NCBI RefSeq assembly: GCF_030160115.1
Contig: NZ_BSNS01000034.1
Coordinates: forward strand, 45,248 to 109,247
Direction: 5' to 3'
Origin: Devosia nitrariae
Lineage (GTDB): Bacteria > Pseudomonadota > Alphaproteobacteria > Rhizobiales > Devosiaceae
Length of the DNA stretch: 64,000 nt
In this document: one piece after another, positions 17,704 to 28,020 of the stretch
Position numbering within the stretch: position 1 is the first letter of the stretch
Layout: every line of letters begins with the position of its first letter
The notes under the pieces: generated by a model
What the model was told of the DNA's origin: nothing
Databases searched by the model: none
Seen by the model: only the letters and a program-made list of their open reading frames with translations
Translations under genes and position numbers: made by a program

Positions 17704-18003
17704 TGGCTCAGCACAGGGGTTGTGACGGCGTTTGATCGAAGTGGCATTTGGCGCGAGGCCACAGAGTAGTGTGGCTTGATCGCCGCGTTGCCGACATGGG
17801 CATCCGACAGCTACCGCACTCAGTCTCCGTGCATGTTGCTCCGTGCATGTTGCACGTTCGGCCTGGGTCCTCGCGTCGAGGCGCGAGGATGACAGCGATG
17901 GGTGGCCTTGGTGGTCGGCAGAGCCCATCGGCTTGGTCTGGGGCGATGGTGCCAAGATGCCAAGACGCTGCGGCGGCTTTGGCAAGAAGCTTCACCACCC
18001 GCG
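17704..18003. repeat. Long (about 300 bp) dispersed intergenic repeat, copy 1
   Basis: It starts at GTGGCTCAGCACAGG directly after the DUF1697 stop. It shares blocks with 28369-28662: GCATCCGACAGCTACCGCAC, GTTGCACGTTCGGCCTGGGT, a hairpin built from TCCTCGCG / CGCGAGGATGAC, CTTGGTGG, and a closing GCGGCGGCTTT. There are no convincing genes in it. Short frames across it give similar peptide pieces in both copies, but only because the DNA is repeated. It fills the gap between DUF1697 and the DUF1127 gene. Confidence 0.8.
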
Positions 18004-18026
18004 ATGGTAGGGGGCACCTTCTGGCC

Positions 18027-18359
18027 CTACAAATCCCGGACGCGCTGACTGCGGATATCCGCGGCTTCCAGAGAGACCTTTTGAGCTGGCGATGTCCACC
18101 GGCTCACCGGGCGACGCGAGAACGCTCGCCAGAAACGCTCATTCTCGATTGCCAGATGAATATCCTGGCGCTCGATGCCAAGATCGACGAGGCGGGCTTG
18201 GCTCATCTCGAGCAGAGCGACGAGCGCGCGCCTGCGGGCGCGGGCCGCGCGCCAGGCAGCAGACCACCCGGCGACGACTTTCAATGCGCGGTGGGCCGGG
18301 GCGGTGGGCCGCTCAGGTGAATAGAGGACAATCGATTCGGGTTTGACATGCTCGGTCAT
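18027..18359 (-). CDS. DUF1127 (YjiS-like) domain protein
   Basis: A 110-residue basic protein. Residues about 40-66 (RARRRALVALLEMSQARLVD, then LGIERQDI) match the short DUF1127 motif, a small Arg-rich helical domain. In other alphaproteobacteria DUF1127 proteins have been linked to phosphate and carbon metabolism and RNA turnover. The long N-terminal part, including two Trp, and the C-terminal tail are not recognised. GAGGAGAGGAG lies just before the ATG at 18359. It is divergent from the WYL regulator across 168 bp. Function is unknown. Confidence 0.75.
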   Translation of the reverse strand: MTEHVKPESIVLYSPERPTAPAHRALKVVAGWSAAWRAARARRRALVALLEMSQARLVDLGIERQDIHLAIENERFWRAFSRRPVSRWTSPAQKVSLEAADIRSQRVRDL

Positions 18360-18527
18360 GGCTCCTCTCCTCGACGGTTCGGCGAAACGTTGTCGTCACC
18401 GGAGAAAGAACTTAGCGCGAGGCGCTGACAGGGCCTGTCAGCAGTGGCAGAGTCCCATTGCAATGGGGTTCCCCAGCCGCCTCATCTGCGGTTATTTCGG
18501 GCCGTTACGAAGCGAGTCGGAGGCGAC

Positions 18528-19253
18528 ATGGACAAGACCGAGCGGCTCTTTGCGGTCATGGATGCGATGAGGCGCCACCGGCGGCCGGTTACGGCGGCAC
18601 AGCTCGCCGAGGAGCAGAACGTGTCGGTGAGAACCCTCTATCGCGACGTGCAGACGCTGATCGGGCTCGGCGCGCCTATCGATGGCGAGGCGGGCGTCGG
18701 TTACATGCTGCGGCCGGGCTTCTTCATGCCGCCCCTGATGTTCACGCCCGAGGAGCTGGAGGCACTGGTCCTCGGCGCACGCTGGGTCGAGGCGCAGCCG
18801 GACGACGGCCTGGTCAGCGCCGCACGCAATGCACTGGGCAAGATCGCCACCGCTTCGCCCGAGGACCTGCGCGACCGCATCGCCGATACCGGTCTCTGGC
18901 CGGTGATGATGCGCGGACCCGCGGCGCCAAAGCCCATGCTAGCCGAGATCCGCAGGGCGATGCGTTCGGAAAAGGCCGTGCATATCGCCTATACCGACGA
19001 GAGCGGACGCGAGAGCGAGCGCGACATCTGGCCGGTGCAGCTCGCCTATTACGAGGGCAAGCAGATCATTGCCGCTTGGTGCTGCCTGAGGCAGGCCTTT
19101 CGCAATTTCCGTACCGACCGCATCGTCTCCCTTTTCCCGACCGAAAACCGCTACGGAAAGCGCCGCACGGTCTTAGCGCGCGAATGGGAGGTGGAGTGGC
19201 AGCGCCAGCATCCGGATTGGGCCATGGAGCCGGACGTGCGGCCGACTCACTGA
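18528..19253 (+). CDS. WYL-domain transcriptional regulator
   Basis: A YafY-type regulator of 241 residues. The N-terminal helix-turn-helix is VTAAQLAEEQNVSVRTLYRD (about residues 17-36). A WYL ligand domain follows from about residue 130 (AVHIAYTDESGRESERD, then IWPVQLAYYEGKQIIAAW). WYL regulators bind nucleotides or nucleic-acid ligands and often sense DNA damage or stress. The start chosen is the ATG at 18528 with GGAGG 5 bp upstream; the frame is open from 18444 without support. It is convergent with the RamB-like gene and divergent from the DUF1127 gene, its most likely target. Confidence 0.88.
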   Translation: MDKTERLFAVMDAMRRHRRPVTAAQLAEEQNVSVRTLYRDVQTLIGLGAPIDGEAGVGYMLRPGFFMPPLMFTPEELEALVLGARWVEAQPDDGLVSAARNALGKIATASPEDLRDRIADTGLWPVMMRGPAAPKPMLAEIRRAMRSEKAVHIAYTDESGRESERDIWPVQLAYYEGKQIIAAWCCLRQAFRNFRTDRIVSLFPTENRYGKRRTVLAREWEVEWQRQHPDWAMEPDVRPTH

Positions 19254-19285
19254 AGTGCGGGCGCGTTTGTCGGGCGACGCCCCAA

Positions 19286-20695
19286 CTAACTCATTCGCGC
19301 ATAAAGACTCTCCGGCCTCACGTCCTCGTCGAGCCGGAAGCGATGATCGGCCGGCGGGTGCGCCCGCTGGCCGCATTCCATGCGCGGGCAAATGCGGCAG
19401 CCGACGCCGACGGGCACCACCTGATTGTCGCTCGTCAGGTCAATGCCGTCCGAATAGATCATGTCCCGGGCATGGAGGATCGAGCAGCCGATGCCGATCG
19501 AGACGTAGCGGGGTTGGGCGTTGTAATGGTGGTCGCCCTTGGCGATGGTGCGTGCGATGCAGAAGTATCGTTGCCCATCCGGCATCTGCGAGACCTGGAT
19601 GTTGATGCGCTCGGGCGACAGGAACGCGGAATAGACGTTCCAGCGCGGGCAGGCGCCCGAATGGCGCGGGATGTGGATGCCCGAGAGCGAGAAGCGCTTG
19701 GAGATGTTGCCGGCGATGTCGGTGCGCACGAGATGCAGCGGGATACCTTGGGCGCCTTTGCGCTGCAGCGTCGTCATGCGGTGGCAGACCTGCTCGAAGC
19801 TGGCACCGAACCGGCGGCCGAGCCGCTCGATATCATAGCGCGTCTCCCGGCAGGCCTGGATGAAGGGCCCATACGGCATCATCAGCGCGGCGGCGAAATA
19901 GGCCGAGAGCACGTTGCGCGCAAGGATGGCGGCGTCACCCTCGGGCAGGTCGGCCTCGCCTATGATCGCGGCGATCTCCCGGTCGGCTGCCATCTGGCCG
20001 AGCTGGTGGGCAACGAGGAAAGTGGCTGATTCGGCAGGCAGGATATCGGAGACGACGAGCCGGTTACGGGTGGCGTCACGCTGGCGGGCAATGCCGTGGG
20101 GCAGGGACCCTAGCCGCACTTCGAGGCCGAAGACGTTGAAGAGGTAGCTCCTCAAACCGTAATCGAAATTGTCGACGCTCGCATCGATATCGGCGCGGAT
20201 GCGATTGGCGGCCTCTTCGAGAGATGGGAAGTGATTGAGGTTTTCCTGCAGGAAATCCGAGATCGCGTCGGTTGCGAGATGGAAATGTTCCGCCTCGGCG
20301 GCGACGGGTTCGCTCGGCCCGCTCTGCTTCAGGTGTCGGTACCGGTCGTAGAGCTTGAGGATGGCACGGGCGGCAGCCGGGTTGGCGTGGGCGAGATCGC
20401 GCACCTCGAGATTTGTGACGTCGGAATCGGCAAAGATGTCATCGCCGAAGGCCTCCATCAGGTCGCCGACCAGGCGCCCCTCGTCGCTGTCGACGAGTTC
20501 GCCCGGCTCGACGCCGAAATAGCCGGCGATGGAAAAGAGGAGCGGCACGGTGACCTTGCGGCGGTTGTGCTCGATGAGGTTGAGGTAGCTTGCCGAAATG
20601 CCGAGCGCGGCGGCAAGGTCGGCTTGGTTCAGCCGCTTCTGCCGGCGCAGGCGCCGGATGCGTCCGCCAAGCTGCATGTCGCCGACTTCGCTCAT
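19286..20695 (-). CDS. XRE-family short-chain fatty acyl / acetate regulator (RamB/ScfR-like)
   Basis: A 469-residue regulator with an N-terminal Xre helix-turn-helix (RIRRLRRQKRLNQADLAAAL, then GISASYLNLIEHNRR). A central ImmA/IrrE-like region and a C-terminal DUF2083 domain with clustered cysteines (CRICPRMECGQRAHPPADH) follow. This layout matches RamB, PccR and MccR, which bind acyl-CoA and control acetate, propionate and glyoxylate-cycle genes. It lies divergent to the small ORF and aceA, the expected target. A GAGGAGGAGAAAG Shine-Dalgarno supports the ATG at 20695. Confidence 0.92.
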   Translation of the reverse strand: MSEVGDMQLGGRIRRLRRQKRLNQADLAAALGISASYLNLIEHNRRKVTVPLLFSIAGYFGVEPGELVDSDEGRLVGDLMEAFGDDIFADSDVTNLEVRDLAHANPAAARAILKLYDRYRHLKQSGPSEPVAAEAEHFHLATDAISDFLQENLNHFPSLEEAANRIRADIDASVDNFDYGLRSYLFNVFGLEVRLGSLPHGIARQRDATRNRLVVSDILPAESATFLVAHQLGQMAADREIAAIIGEADLPEGDAAILARNVLSAYFAAALMMPYGPFIQACRETRYDIERLGRRFGASFEQVCHRMTTLQRKGAQGIPLHLVRTDIAGNISKRFSLSGIHIPRHSGACPRWNVYSAFLSPERINIQVSQMPDGQRYFCIARTIAKGDHHYNAQPRYVSIGIGCSILHARDMIYSDGIDLTSDNQVVPVGVGCRICPRMECGQRAHPPADHRFRLDEDVRPESLYARMS

Positions 20696-20721
20696 CTTTC
20701 TCCTCCTCGCGGCGCCGATTC

Positions 20722-20770
20722 TTTACAGACTTTACAGTTGGGACGTCGTCGCTTGACGGCCAATTTGCAG
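20722..20770. promoter_or_regulatory. Repeated TTTACAG/TTTGCAG motifs between regulator and aceA unit
   Basis: TTTACAG occurs twice with a 9-bp period (20722-20728 and 20731-20737). TTTGCAG follows at 20764-20770, with GTTTAC next to it. RamB-type regulators are known to use TTTGCAA-like sites, so these are candidate operators controlling both the regulator gene and the aceA unit. The assignment rests on position and resemblance only. Confidence 0.5.
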
Positions 20771-20853
20771 GTTTACTAGCCGATGTCCGCTTATTTCTTG
20801 CCTTCCCTGGCTATTTGTCAAATCTTTACCGAACGAAAGCGAGGAGATTTGAA

Positions 20854-21081
20854 ATGACCACCACAGCCACGGAACGCGAGGAATATCTGACCATCATCGC
20901 CTCCACCGCCGGGGAGGCCATGGCGCAGTTCAAGGGGCGCGGTCTCGATACCGAGGGCTATTCGATCGCCGGCAAGATCGGGCGGCACCAGTTCGCACTG
21001 GTGGCGGGCGACACGACATCCGAGCTGTTCCAGGGCGGCGGCATGTTCGCTGCGACCTTCCGGCGGACCGTCTCGGACTAG
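20854..21081 (+). CDS. Small conserved-looking protein upstream of aceA
   Basis: A 75-residue soluble protein starting MTTTATEREEYLTIIASTAG and ending in GGGMFAATFRRTVSD. The start is the ATG at 20854 with AGGAG 8 bp upstream. The longer open frame reaching back to 20590 crosses the RamB-like gene and its promoter and is not coding. Composition is balanced, with no membrane segment or signal peptide. I do not recognise a named family. It is the first gene of the aceA transcript, 106 bp upstream, so it probably belongs to acetate or glyoxylate metabolism. Confidence 0.7.
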   Translation: MTTTATEREEYLTIIASTAGEAMAQFKGRGLDTEGYSIAGKIGRHQFALVAGDTTSELFQGGGMFAATFRRTVSD

Positions 21082-21103
21082 CCGGTACCCGGCGCTCTCG
21101 CCG

Positions 21104-21117
21104 GTTTCACGTGAATC
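21104..21117. promoter_or_regulatory. parS-like motif 1
   Basis: GTTTCACGTGAATC, between the small ORF and aceA. Extended to 16 bp it matches the canonical parS palindrome TGTTTCACGTGAAACA at 14 positions. One of six similar sites in the window. Confidence 0.6.
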
Positions 21118-21187
21118 ACCGTTCGTGCCGACCCCGCCGCGTGCGGGCGCGACGGAGCTTTGCCCCACTCATGAGGAGGAATGACCC

Positions 21188-22483
<1,296 letters not shown>

Positions 22484-22605
22484 AGCCGCCCCCGCTGCCG
22501 CGCTGGATATTTTCCGGTGCGGCAGCCATTGAAGCTTTGGACCAATCGGCGTTAACTTCGCACTGACTCTCATTAAATTGGTCAGACTCTTTCGCCGATT
22601 TTCTC

Positions 22606-23721
22606 ATGAGCAACCGCGCCAAACGCTTCATCGAGCAGCAGCTCGCCGCAGCCGACATCGGCATCAACGGCGACCGCCCCTTCGACCCGCAGGTGCATGA
22701 CGAGCGGCTCTACGGTCGCCTCATCGCCCAGGGAACGCTTGCCTTGGGCGAAAGCTATACGGATGGCTGGTGGGACGTAGACGCGCTCGACGAGCTTATC
22801 TACCGGCTCAGCATAGCGGCGGTGCACGATGCCTTTCCAAAGGATCTCGCCATTGCCTGGAGCGCGTTGCGGGGGCGGCTTCTCAACCTGCAGCGGCTCA
22901 AGGTCCGCGAAGTCGGCGAGAAGCACTACGACATCGGCAACGATCTCTACGAGGCGATGCTCGACAGGCGCATGATCTATTCGTGCGGATACTGGCAGGA
23001 CGCCGACACGCTCGATGCGGCGCAGGAGGCCAAGCTCGACCTCATCTGCCGCAAGATCGGGCTCGAAAAGGGCATGCGCGTTCTCGACATAGGCTCGGGC
23101 TGGGGTGGATTCCTCAACTTCGCCGCCGAGCGGTACGACATATCAGGGCTCGGTGTCACCGTCTCCAAGGAGCAGGCGGCGCTCGCCAACGAACGGCATC
23201 GAGGATTGCCGGCCGAGACGCGCCTCATGGACTACCAGGCGCTCGAGGGCGAGTTCGACCGGGTGGTGTCGATCGGCATGTTCGAGCATGTCGGCTACAA
23301 GAACTACCGGGCATTCTTTGCAAAGGCGCGCTCGCTGCTCACGCGCGATGGGCTGATGCTGCTTCACACTATCGGCGGCCACCATTCGACCACCCATGGC
23401 GATCCCTGGAGCGAGAAATACATCTTCCCCAATGGCATGCTGCCGTCGATCGCGCAGATCGGGCGCTCGATCGAGGATATCTTCGTCATGGAGGACTGGC
23501 ACAATTTCGGTGCCGACTACGACAAGACACTCCTTGCCTGGTGGGCCAATTTCGATGCGGCGTGGCCGCGACTCGAGGCAAGGTACGGGCCGCGCTTCTA
23601 TCGCATGTGGCGCTACTATCTATTGAGCTTTGCCGGGCTCTTCCGCGCCCGCAACATCTCGCTCTGGCAGGTTGTGCTGTCGCCCAATGGCGTGCCCGGC
23701 GGATACCAGTCGGTCCGCTAA
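22606..23721 (+). CDS. cfa: Cyclopropane-fatty-acyl-phospholipid synthase family methyltransferase
   Basis: Methylates double bonds of membrane phospholipid acyl chains using S-adenosylmethionine. 371 residues: an N-terminal domain (PFDPQVHDERLYGRLIAQGT), the lead-in HYDIGNDLYEAMLD, and the SAM-binding motif VLDIGSGWGGFLNFAAERY near residues 160-178. IGMFEHVGYKNYRAFF follows, with the family motif SEKYIFPNGMLPS near residue 268. It is 122 bp after aceA on the same strand; no terminator is seen between them. No good Shine-Dalgarno is visible before the ATG. Confidence 0.92.
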   Translation: MSNRAKRFIEQQLAAADIGINGDRPFDPQVHDERLYGRLIAQGTLALGESYTDGWWDVDALDELIYRLSIAAVHDAFPKDLAIAWSALRGRLLNLQRLKVREVGEKHYDIGNDLYEAMLDRRMIYSCGYWQDADTLDAAQEAKLDLICRKIGLEKGMRVLDIGSGWGGFLNFAAERYDISGLGVTVSKEQAALANERHRGLPAETRLMDYQALEGEFDRVVSIGMFEHVGYKNYRAFFAKARSLLTRDGLMLLHTIGGHHSTTHGDPWSEKYIFPNGMLPSIAQIGRSIEDIFVMEDWHNFGADYDKTLLAWWANFDAAWPRLEARYGPRFYRMWRYYLLSFAGLFRARNISLWQVVLSPNGVPGGYQSVR

Positions 23722-23805
23722 AGCGTTTTCAACAAAAGTGACTCCCTTCGGGGATCTATGGCGCGGCAGGTTGCGGCGCACAGGCGCCTGGGCCAGACTG
23801 GCAGC

Positions 23806-24720
23806 ATGAAGCAGCTCTACACGACTCTCGGGCCGAAACGGGCCGACGAACTGGGCATGATCCTGCCGCACGAGCACGTCTTCGTCGACCTGCGCACACC
23901 GGACCAGCCCGGCTATGCGCAGGCGGATGCGGCCGACGTCGTCGCCCTGATGGCTCCGCAGATCGAGGCGATCAAGGCGCTGGGCGTCACCGCGCTCGTC
24001 GAATGCTCGACCGGCGGCGTCGGGCGGCGAGCCGATCTCGACCTGGCGGTGAGTCTTGCCACCAACTTCCCCATCGTCGTGCCGACCGGCAACTATCGCG
24101 AACCGTGGATACCCAGCTGGGTGCGCGAGACGCGCCAAGCGCAGCTTGCCGACTGGATGCTGCGTGAACTCGTCGACGAGATGGATGACAGCGGGGTTCC
24201 GGCCGGCTGGATCAAATTGAGCGCAGGGGACGATGGGATCACCGACCTCGAGGTGCGGATCCTCAAGGCTGCGGTCGAGGCGGCCAAGCAGACGGACGCG
24301 GTGATCGGCAGCCATACGATCAAGGGCCGGGTGGTGATGGACCAGCTCGACATCATCGAGAAGGCGGGCGGGCGCCCCGACCGGTTCATTTCCATCCACA
24401 CCCAGACCGAACCGGACTTCGAGATGCACAAGGCGGTGGCGGCGCGCGGCGCCTGGATCGAGTACGACCACATCGGCTCGGTGCCGGACGAGGACGTCGT
24501 GACGATGATCCTGCGCGCGCTCGATGCCGGGCTCGAGTCGCAGCTGCTGCTCAGCCACGATCGCGGCTGGTATGATCCGGCGCAGCCGGGTGGCGGCACG
24601 CCCAAGCCTTACACGGTATTGAGCGAAAGCATCATCCCGAGGCTACGAGCTGGAGGCGTCGGCGAGGAGGCGATCGTGCAGCTGACGCACAAGAATCCGT
24701 TCGAGGCGTTCGCGCGCTAG
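23806..24720 (+). CDS. Phosphotriesterase-family metal-dependent hydrolase
   Basis: An amidohydrolase-fold protein of the phosphotriesterase-like group (304 residues from this start). The metal-binding His pair is in MILPHEHVFVDLR near residue 22. VECSTGGVGRRADLD, IGSHTIKGRV, SIHTQTE and the late metal Asp in LLLSHDRGWYDP follow. The real substrate of such proteins is often a lactone or phospho-sugar; it cannot be told from sequence here. The start could also be the ATG at 23758, which has a GGGGA nearby. The stop overlaps the convergent AlkD-like gene by 4 bp. Confidence 0.85.
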   Translation: MKQLYTTLGPKRADELGMILPHEHVFVDLRTPDQPGYAQADAADVVALMAPQIEAIKALGVTALVECSTGGVGRRADLDLAVSLATNFPIVVPTGNYREPWIPSWVRETRQAQLADWMLRELVDEMDDSGVPAGWIKLSAGDDGITDLEVRILKAAVEAAKQTDAVIGSHTIKGRVVMDQLDIIEKAGGRPDRFISIHTQTEPDFEMHKAVAARGAWIEYDHIGSVPDEDVVTMILRALDAGLESQLLLSHDRGWYDPAQPGGGTPKPYTVLSESIIPRLRAGGVGEEAIVQLTHKNPFEAFAR

Positions 24721-25427
24721 CCTCTGCCCGACTGCTGCTTCTCGCGCAAACGCTCGAGAATCCTGTCGTCGCGCAATTCCTTCACGGCATCCCGGCCGAT
24801 CCAGCGCGCGGTCCTGTCCGGGCTGGCAGCCAGCTGCTCGGCGGTCGCCAGCGCGTGCGGATGGAGGTTAAGCGAGCGCTTGCCGATCTGGCGCAACGCC
24901 CAATTCACCGCCTTCCTGACGAAGTTGCGCGGGTCCGTCGCCTGTGCCTCGATCAGCGGAAGATAGGCGAGGAATACATCATCATTCGCCGTCTTGTCGC
25001 GCACGGCCCGGGCGGCGATGAGGGTGAAACCGGCGCGACGAACAAACTCGCGCTCGTCGGCGACATAGTCGCGGATTGCGTCATCGAGGAACGGGCAGGG
25101 CAGGAAGAGATCGGTAACCTGGTCACAGAGATCCCAGGAATCGAAATCGGCGACCCAGGAATCCACGCCGGCGCGCGTCAGCTCTTGCGGTTCGGCGATG
25201 TAGCCGGCAAGGATGCGCGCCTCGTGCCGGCCGGTCGCCCATAGGGTTTGCGCAAGCTGATGGTCGCGTCCAAGCCTCTTGGCCATGGTTCGAAGAACAG
25301 GGATTTTGACCCCATAGGCGCGATCGGCGTTGACGCCCAAGCGCGCCATACCCGCCCGGCCGGTTTCCGACCCGTTATCGGCCAGTTCCGCCAGGATGCC
25401 GACGACGCGCGTGTCGATGCTCTCCAT
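24717..25427 (-). CDS. DNA alkylation repair protein, AlkD-like HEAT-repeat glycosylase
   Basis: 236 residues of all-helical HEAT-like repeats, as in AlkC/AlkD. These excise N3- and N7-alkylated purines without base flipping. Recognisable stretches are GVKIPVLRTMAKRLGRDHQL, WATGRHEARILAGYIAEP, and VDSWVADFDSWDLCDQVTDL, the family signature with conserved W-D pairs. FVRKAVNWALRQIGKRS follows. The ATG overlaps the comM stop (TGATG), so the two are translationally coupled. No enzyme assay data apply; the specificity is inferred from family. Confidence 0.88.
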   Translation of the reverse strand: MESIDTRVVGILAELADNGSETGRAGMARLGVNADRAYGVKIPVLRTMAKRLGRDHQLAQTLWATGRHEARILAGYIAEPQELTRAGVDSWVADFDSWDLCDQVTDLFLPCPFLDDAIRDYVADEREFVRRAGFTLIAARAVRDKTANDDVFLAYLPLIEAQATDPRNFVRKAVNWALRQIGKRSLNLHPHALATAEQLAASPDRTARWIGRDAVKELRDDRILERLREKQQSGRG

Positions 25428-26947
25428 CAGTTCATCGCCATGTTGAGCCTATAGCTCAGCGCCTCGGCGATGTGAGGGCGGGCAACTTTTTCGGAACCGG
25501 CCAGATCGGCCAGAGTACGGGCGACCTTGAGGACGCGGTGGTAGGCGCGGGCTGAGAGGTTGAAGCGCTCGGCCGCCTGCAGCAGCAGGGACTGGCTCTC
25601 CTTGTCGGGTGCGACGACGGCCTCGATCAGGGTCGGGCCGGCGGCGGCGTTGGTCATCACCTCGGGGTGACCCGCCTCTGCATAGCGACGCAGTTGGCGC
25701 TCACGGGCGGCCGCGACGCGCTCGGCGACAATCGAGGAGGATTCGGCTTTGGCCGGGGTCATCATGTCGGCGGCAGAGACGGCCGGCACGTCGATGCGGA
25801 TGTCGATGCGGTCGAGGAAGGGGCCGGAAACCCGCGCCTGGTAGTCGGCTGCGCAGGCCGGGCCGCGCTTGCAGGAATGGCCGGGTGTGCCGGCCATGCC
25901 GCATTTGCACGGGTTCATGGCGGCAACGAGCTGCACACGCGAGGGGTAGGACACGCGGGCGTTGGCGCGGGCGATGACCGTCTCGCCCGATTCCAGCGGC
26001 TGACGCAGGCTATCGAGCACCTGCGGCGAGAATTCCGGCAACTCATCGAGGAAGAGCACGCCGTTGTGGGCGAGGGAAACCTCGCCCGGCCTCACCTTCA
26101 AGCCGCCGCCGACCAGCGCGGCCATCGAGGCCGAATGGTGGGGAGAGCGGAAGGGGCGGCGGTCGGAGATGGCGCCGCCGGCGAGTTCGCCGGCGATCGA
26201 CTGGATCATCGACACGTCCAGGAGCTCGCGCGGGTTGAGGGGCGGCAGGATCGAGGGCAGGCGCTGGGCCAGCATGGACTTACCAGCACCAGGAGGTCCG
26301 ATCATCAGCATGTTGTGCCCGCCGGCCGCCGCGACCTCGAGCGCGCGGCGCGCCACTTCCTGGCCGCGAATGTCGGCAAGGTCCGGCAGCGAGGATCCCG
26401 GCAGCCAGCGCTTGGGGGAGGGACGCGGGGCGAGCTGCCGGCCGGTCAGGTGGTTGACGAGCGCGAGGAGGCTGTCGGCAGCAACGATGTCGATCTCCTC
26501 GCCCGCCCAGGCGGCCTCCGGCCCGCAAATGGCGGGGCAGATCAGTCCCATGTCGCGTCCGTTGGCGGCGATTGCTGCCGGCAACACGCCGGTGACGGGG
26601 GAGAGGCGTCCATCGAGCGCCAGCTCGCCCAGCACCACGTAGCGCTCGAGCGTATCGCGCGGAATGGCGCCCATTGCCGCCATCAGGCCCAGCGCGATGG
26701 GCAAGTCATAATGGCTGCCTTCCTTGGGCAGATCCGCCGGCGCAAGGTTGATGGTGATGCGCTTGGGCGGAAGGCCGAGACCCGACGAGGTCAGCGCCGC
26801 CCGCACGCGCTCGCCCGATTCCTTGACCGCCTTGTCGGGCAGTCCGACAAGGAACAGCTTGGGTTCTCCGGGGGCAATCTGCACCTGCACGTCGACCGGC
26901 ACCGCGTCGATGCCCTGAAAGGCAACGGTCTGAACCCGCGTCACCAT
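25427..26947 (-). CDS. comM: YifB/ComM-family Mg-chelatase-like AAA+ ATPase
   Basis: 506 residues. The N-terminal ChlI/Lon-protease-like fold begins VQTVAFQGIDAVPVDVQVQI. A magnesium-chelatase-type AAA+ domain follows, with Walker A MIGPPGAGKSMLAQRLPSI near residue 220 and FRSPHHSASMAALVGGG. The cysteine cluster CKCGMAGTPGHSCKRGPAC is typical. ComM acts as a hexameric helicase promoting branch migration of recombination intermediates during transformation in Haemophilus and Vibrio. The start is the ATG at 26947. Its stop overlaps the AlkD-like start. Confidence 0.93.
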   Translation of the reverse strand: MVTRVQTVAFQGIDAVPVDVQVQIAPGEPKLFLVGLPDKAVKESGERVRAALTSSGLGLPPKRITINLAPADLPKEGSHYDLPIALGLMAAMGAIPRDTLERYVVLGELALDGRLSPVTGVLPAAIAANGRDMGLICPAICGPEAAWAGEEIDIVAADSLLALVNHLTGRQLAPRPSPKRWLPGSSLPDLADIRGQEVARRALEVAAAGGHNMLMIGPPGAGKSMLAQRLPSILPPLNPRELLDVSMIQSIAGELAGGAISDRRPFRSPHHSASMAALVGGGLKVRPGEVSLAHNGVLFLDELPEFSPQVLDSLRQPLESGETVIARANARVSYPSRVQLVAAMNPCKCGMAGTPGHSCKRGPACAADYQARVSGPFLDRIDIRIDVPAVSAADMMTPAKAESSSIVAERVAAARERQLRRYAEAGHPEVMTNAAAGPTLIEAVVAPDKESQSLLLQAAERFNLSARAYHRVLKVARTLADLAGSEKVARPHIAEALSYRLNMAMN

Positions 26948-27152
26948 GCTTTACGCCCCCGAACCCACCTCGGGCGAAGCTAGCAGGGTTGACCCCACCA
27001 TACAAGAACGTTTGGAGAACATATGCGTGTAAGCCGCTGGTCTCCATCATGGATTAACCATGCGCCGCAGCGGCCAAGCTTAACGCAAGCTTTCCTTAAC
27101 CGGGCGATGTTGAATCAAAGGCTCCAGTATTGCGTATCCAAAGAGCCCCTGA

Positions 27153-27989
27153 ATGCCCGCTGCCGCACCCGCGACACTCTACTCCCGCCTCCTCAAGGGC
27201 TTCGGAACGGTTCTCCTCATTGCGGCATTGGCCGCTTGCGCACGCGGCGGTCTCTATGGGCCTATTCCCGGCGACAACCGGCCGCACGCCGCGGTCGACC
27301 GGGCGCGGTCCATGCCGATCCAGGGCATTGACGTGGCGCGCTACCAGGGGGACATCGATTTCAACCAGGTCCGCGCCGCCGGCATGCACTTCGTGTTCAT
27401 GAAGTCGACGGAGGGCAAGGACTACATCGACCCAATGTTCTATACGAACTGGGAGAAGGCGCGCGCCGCCGGCATCCCGCGCGGCGCCTATCACTTCATG
27501 ACCTGGTGCTCTCTCGCCTCCGAGCAGGCCGCCTGGTTCGCCGCCAAGGTGCCGAACGACTACGACGCGCTGCCGCCGGTGCTCGACCTCGAATGGAACA
27601 ACCATTCGAGCTGCCGCAACAAGCATCCCAAGGCGGACGTCCTCGAGAAGGTGCGAGTGATGCTGGCGTCGATGGAGGCCCATACGGGCAAGCTCCCGAT
27701 CATCTACACCGACATGAACTTCTACAACGAGATCCTGCGAGGCGAGCACTTCCCCAATGCGCTCTGGCTGCGTTCGACGGCCGCCGAGCCGCATGAGCGC
27801 TACCAGCGTCACGACTGGACGTTCTGGCAGTACACGCAGACCGGCGTGGTGCGGGGCGTGCGGAACGAGGTCGACCGCAACGTCTTCTATGGCGACCAGA
27901 ACGCGTGGGTGAATTTCCTGCTGACCGGGTGCGATCCGCGTGCGGTCCATATCCTCGGCCCGACGGGCCGATGCCGGATCGAAAAGTAG
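27153..27989 (+). CDS. GH25 muramidase-type lipoprotein
   Basis: A secreted cell-wall hydrolase of the GH25 (Cellosyl/LysA lysozyme) fold, 278 residues. The N-terminus has a signal sequence ending in a lipobox (LIAALAAC, Cys at about residue 29), so it is a predicted lipoprotein. The catalytic domain starts at IQGIDVARYQGDIDFNQV and includes GAYHFMTWC, PPVLDLEWNN (catalytic Asp/Glu) and the C-terminal FWQYTQTGVV. It probably cuts peptidoglycan beta-1,4 bonds in the periplasm. No clear Shine-Dalgarno is seen. It is divergent from comM across 205 bp, which holds AAGCTT repeated around 27076-27092. Confidence 0.9.
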   Translation: MPAAAPATLYSRLLKGFGTVLLIAALAACARGGLYGPIPGDNRPHAAVDRARSMPIQGIDVARYQGDIDFNQVRAAGMHFVFMKSTEGKDYIDPMFYTNWEKARAAGIPRGAYHFMTWCSLASEQAAWFAAKVPNDYDALPPVLDLEWNNHSSCRNKHPKADVLEKVRVMLASMEAHTGKLPIIYTDMNFYNEILRGEHFPNALWLRSTAAEPHERYQRHDWTFWQYTQTGVVRGVRNEVDRNVFYGDQNAWVNFLLTGCDPRAVHILGPTGRCRIEK

Positions 27990-27991
27990 CT

Positions 27992-28020
27992 GGAGCGCGA
28001 CGCGATTTGATGCGCGCGCT
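27992..28020. repeat. Partial palindromic repeat (first part only)
   Basis: GGAGCGCGACGCGATTTGAT and the following GCGCGCGCT resemble the first part of the two-part repeat. It lies between the GH25 gene and the convergent 36-codon ORF and could act as a bidirectional 3' stem. Confidence 0.6.

Noticed and set aside
27054..27061. TTAACCAT as a CtrA box before the GH25 gene
   Set aside because: Only one half-site is present at usable spacing. A second TTAACCAT at 33347 is simply the rsmI start codons.
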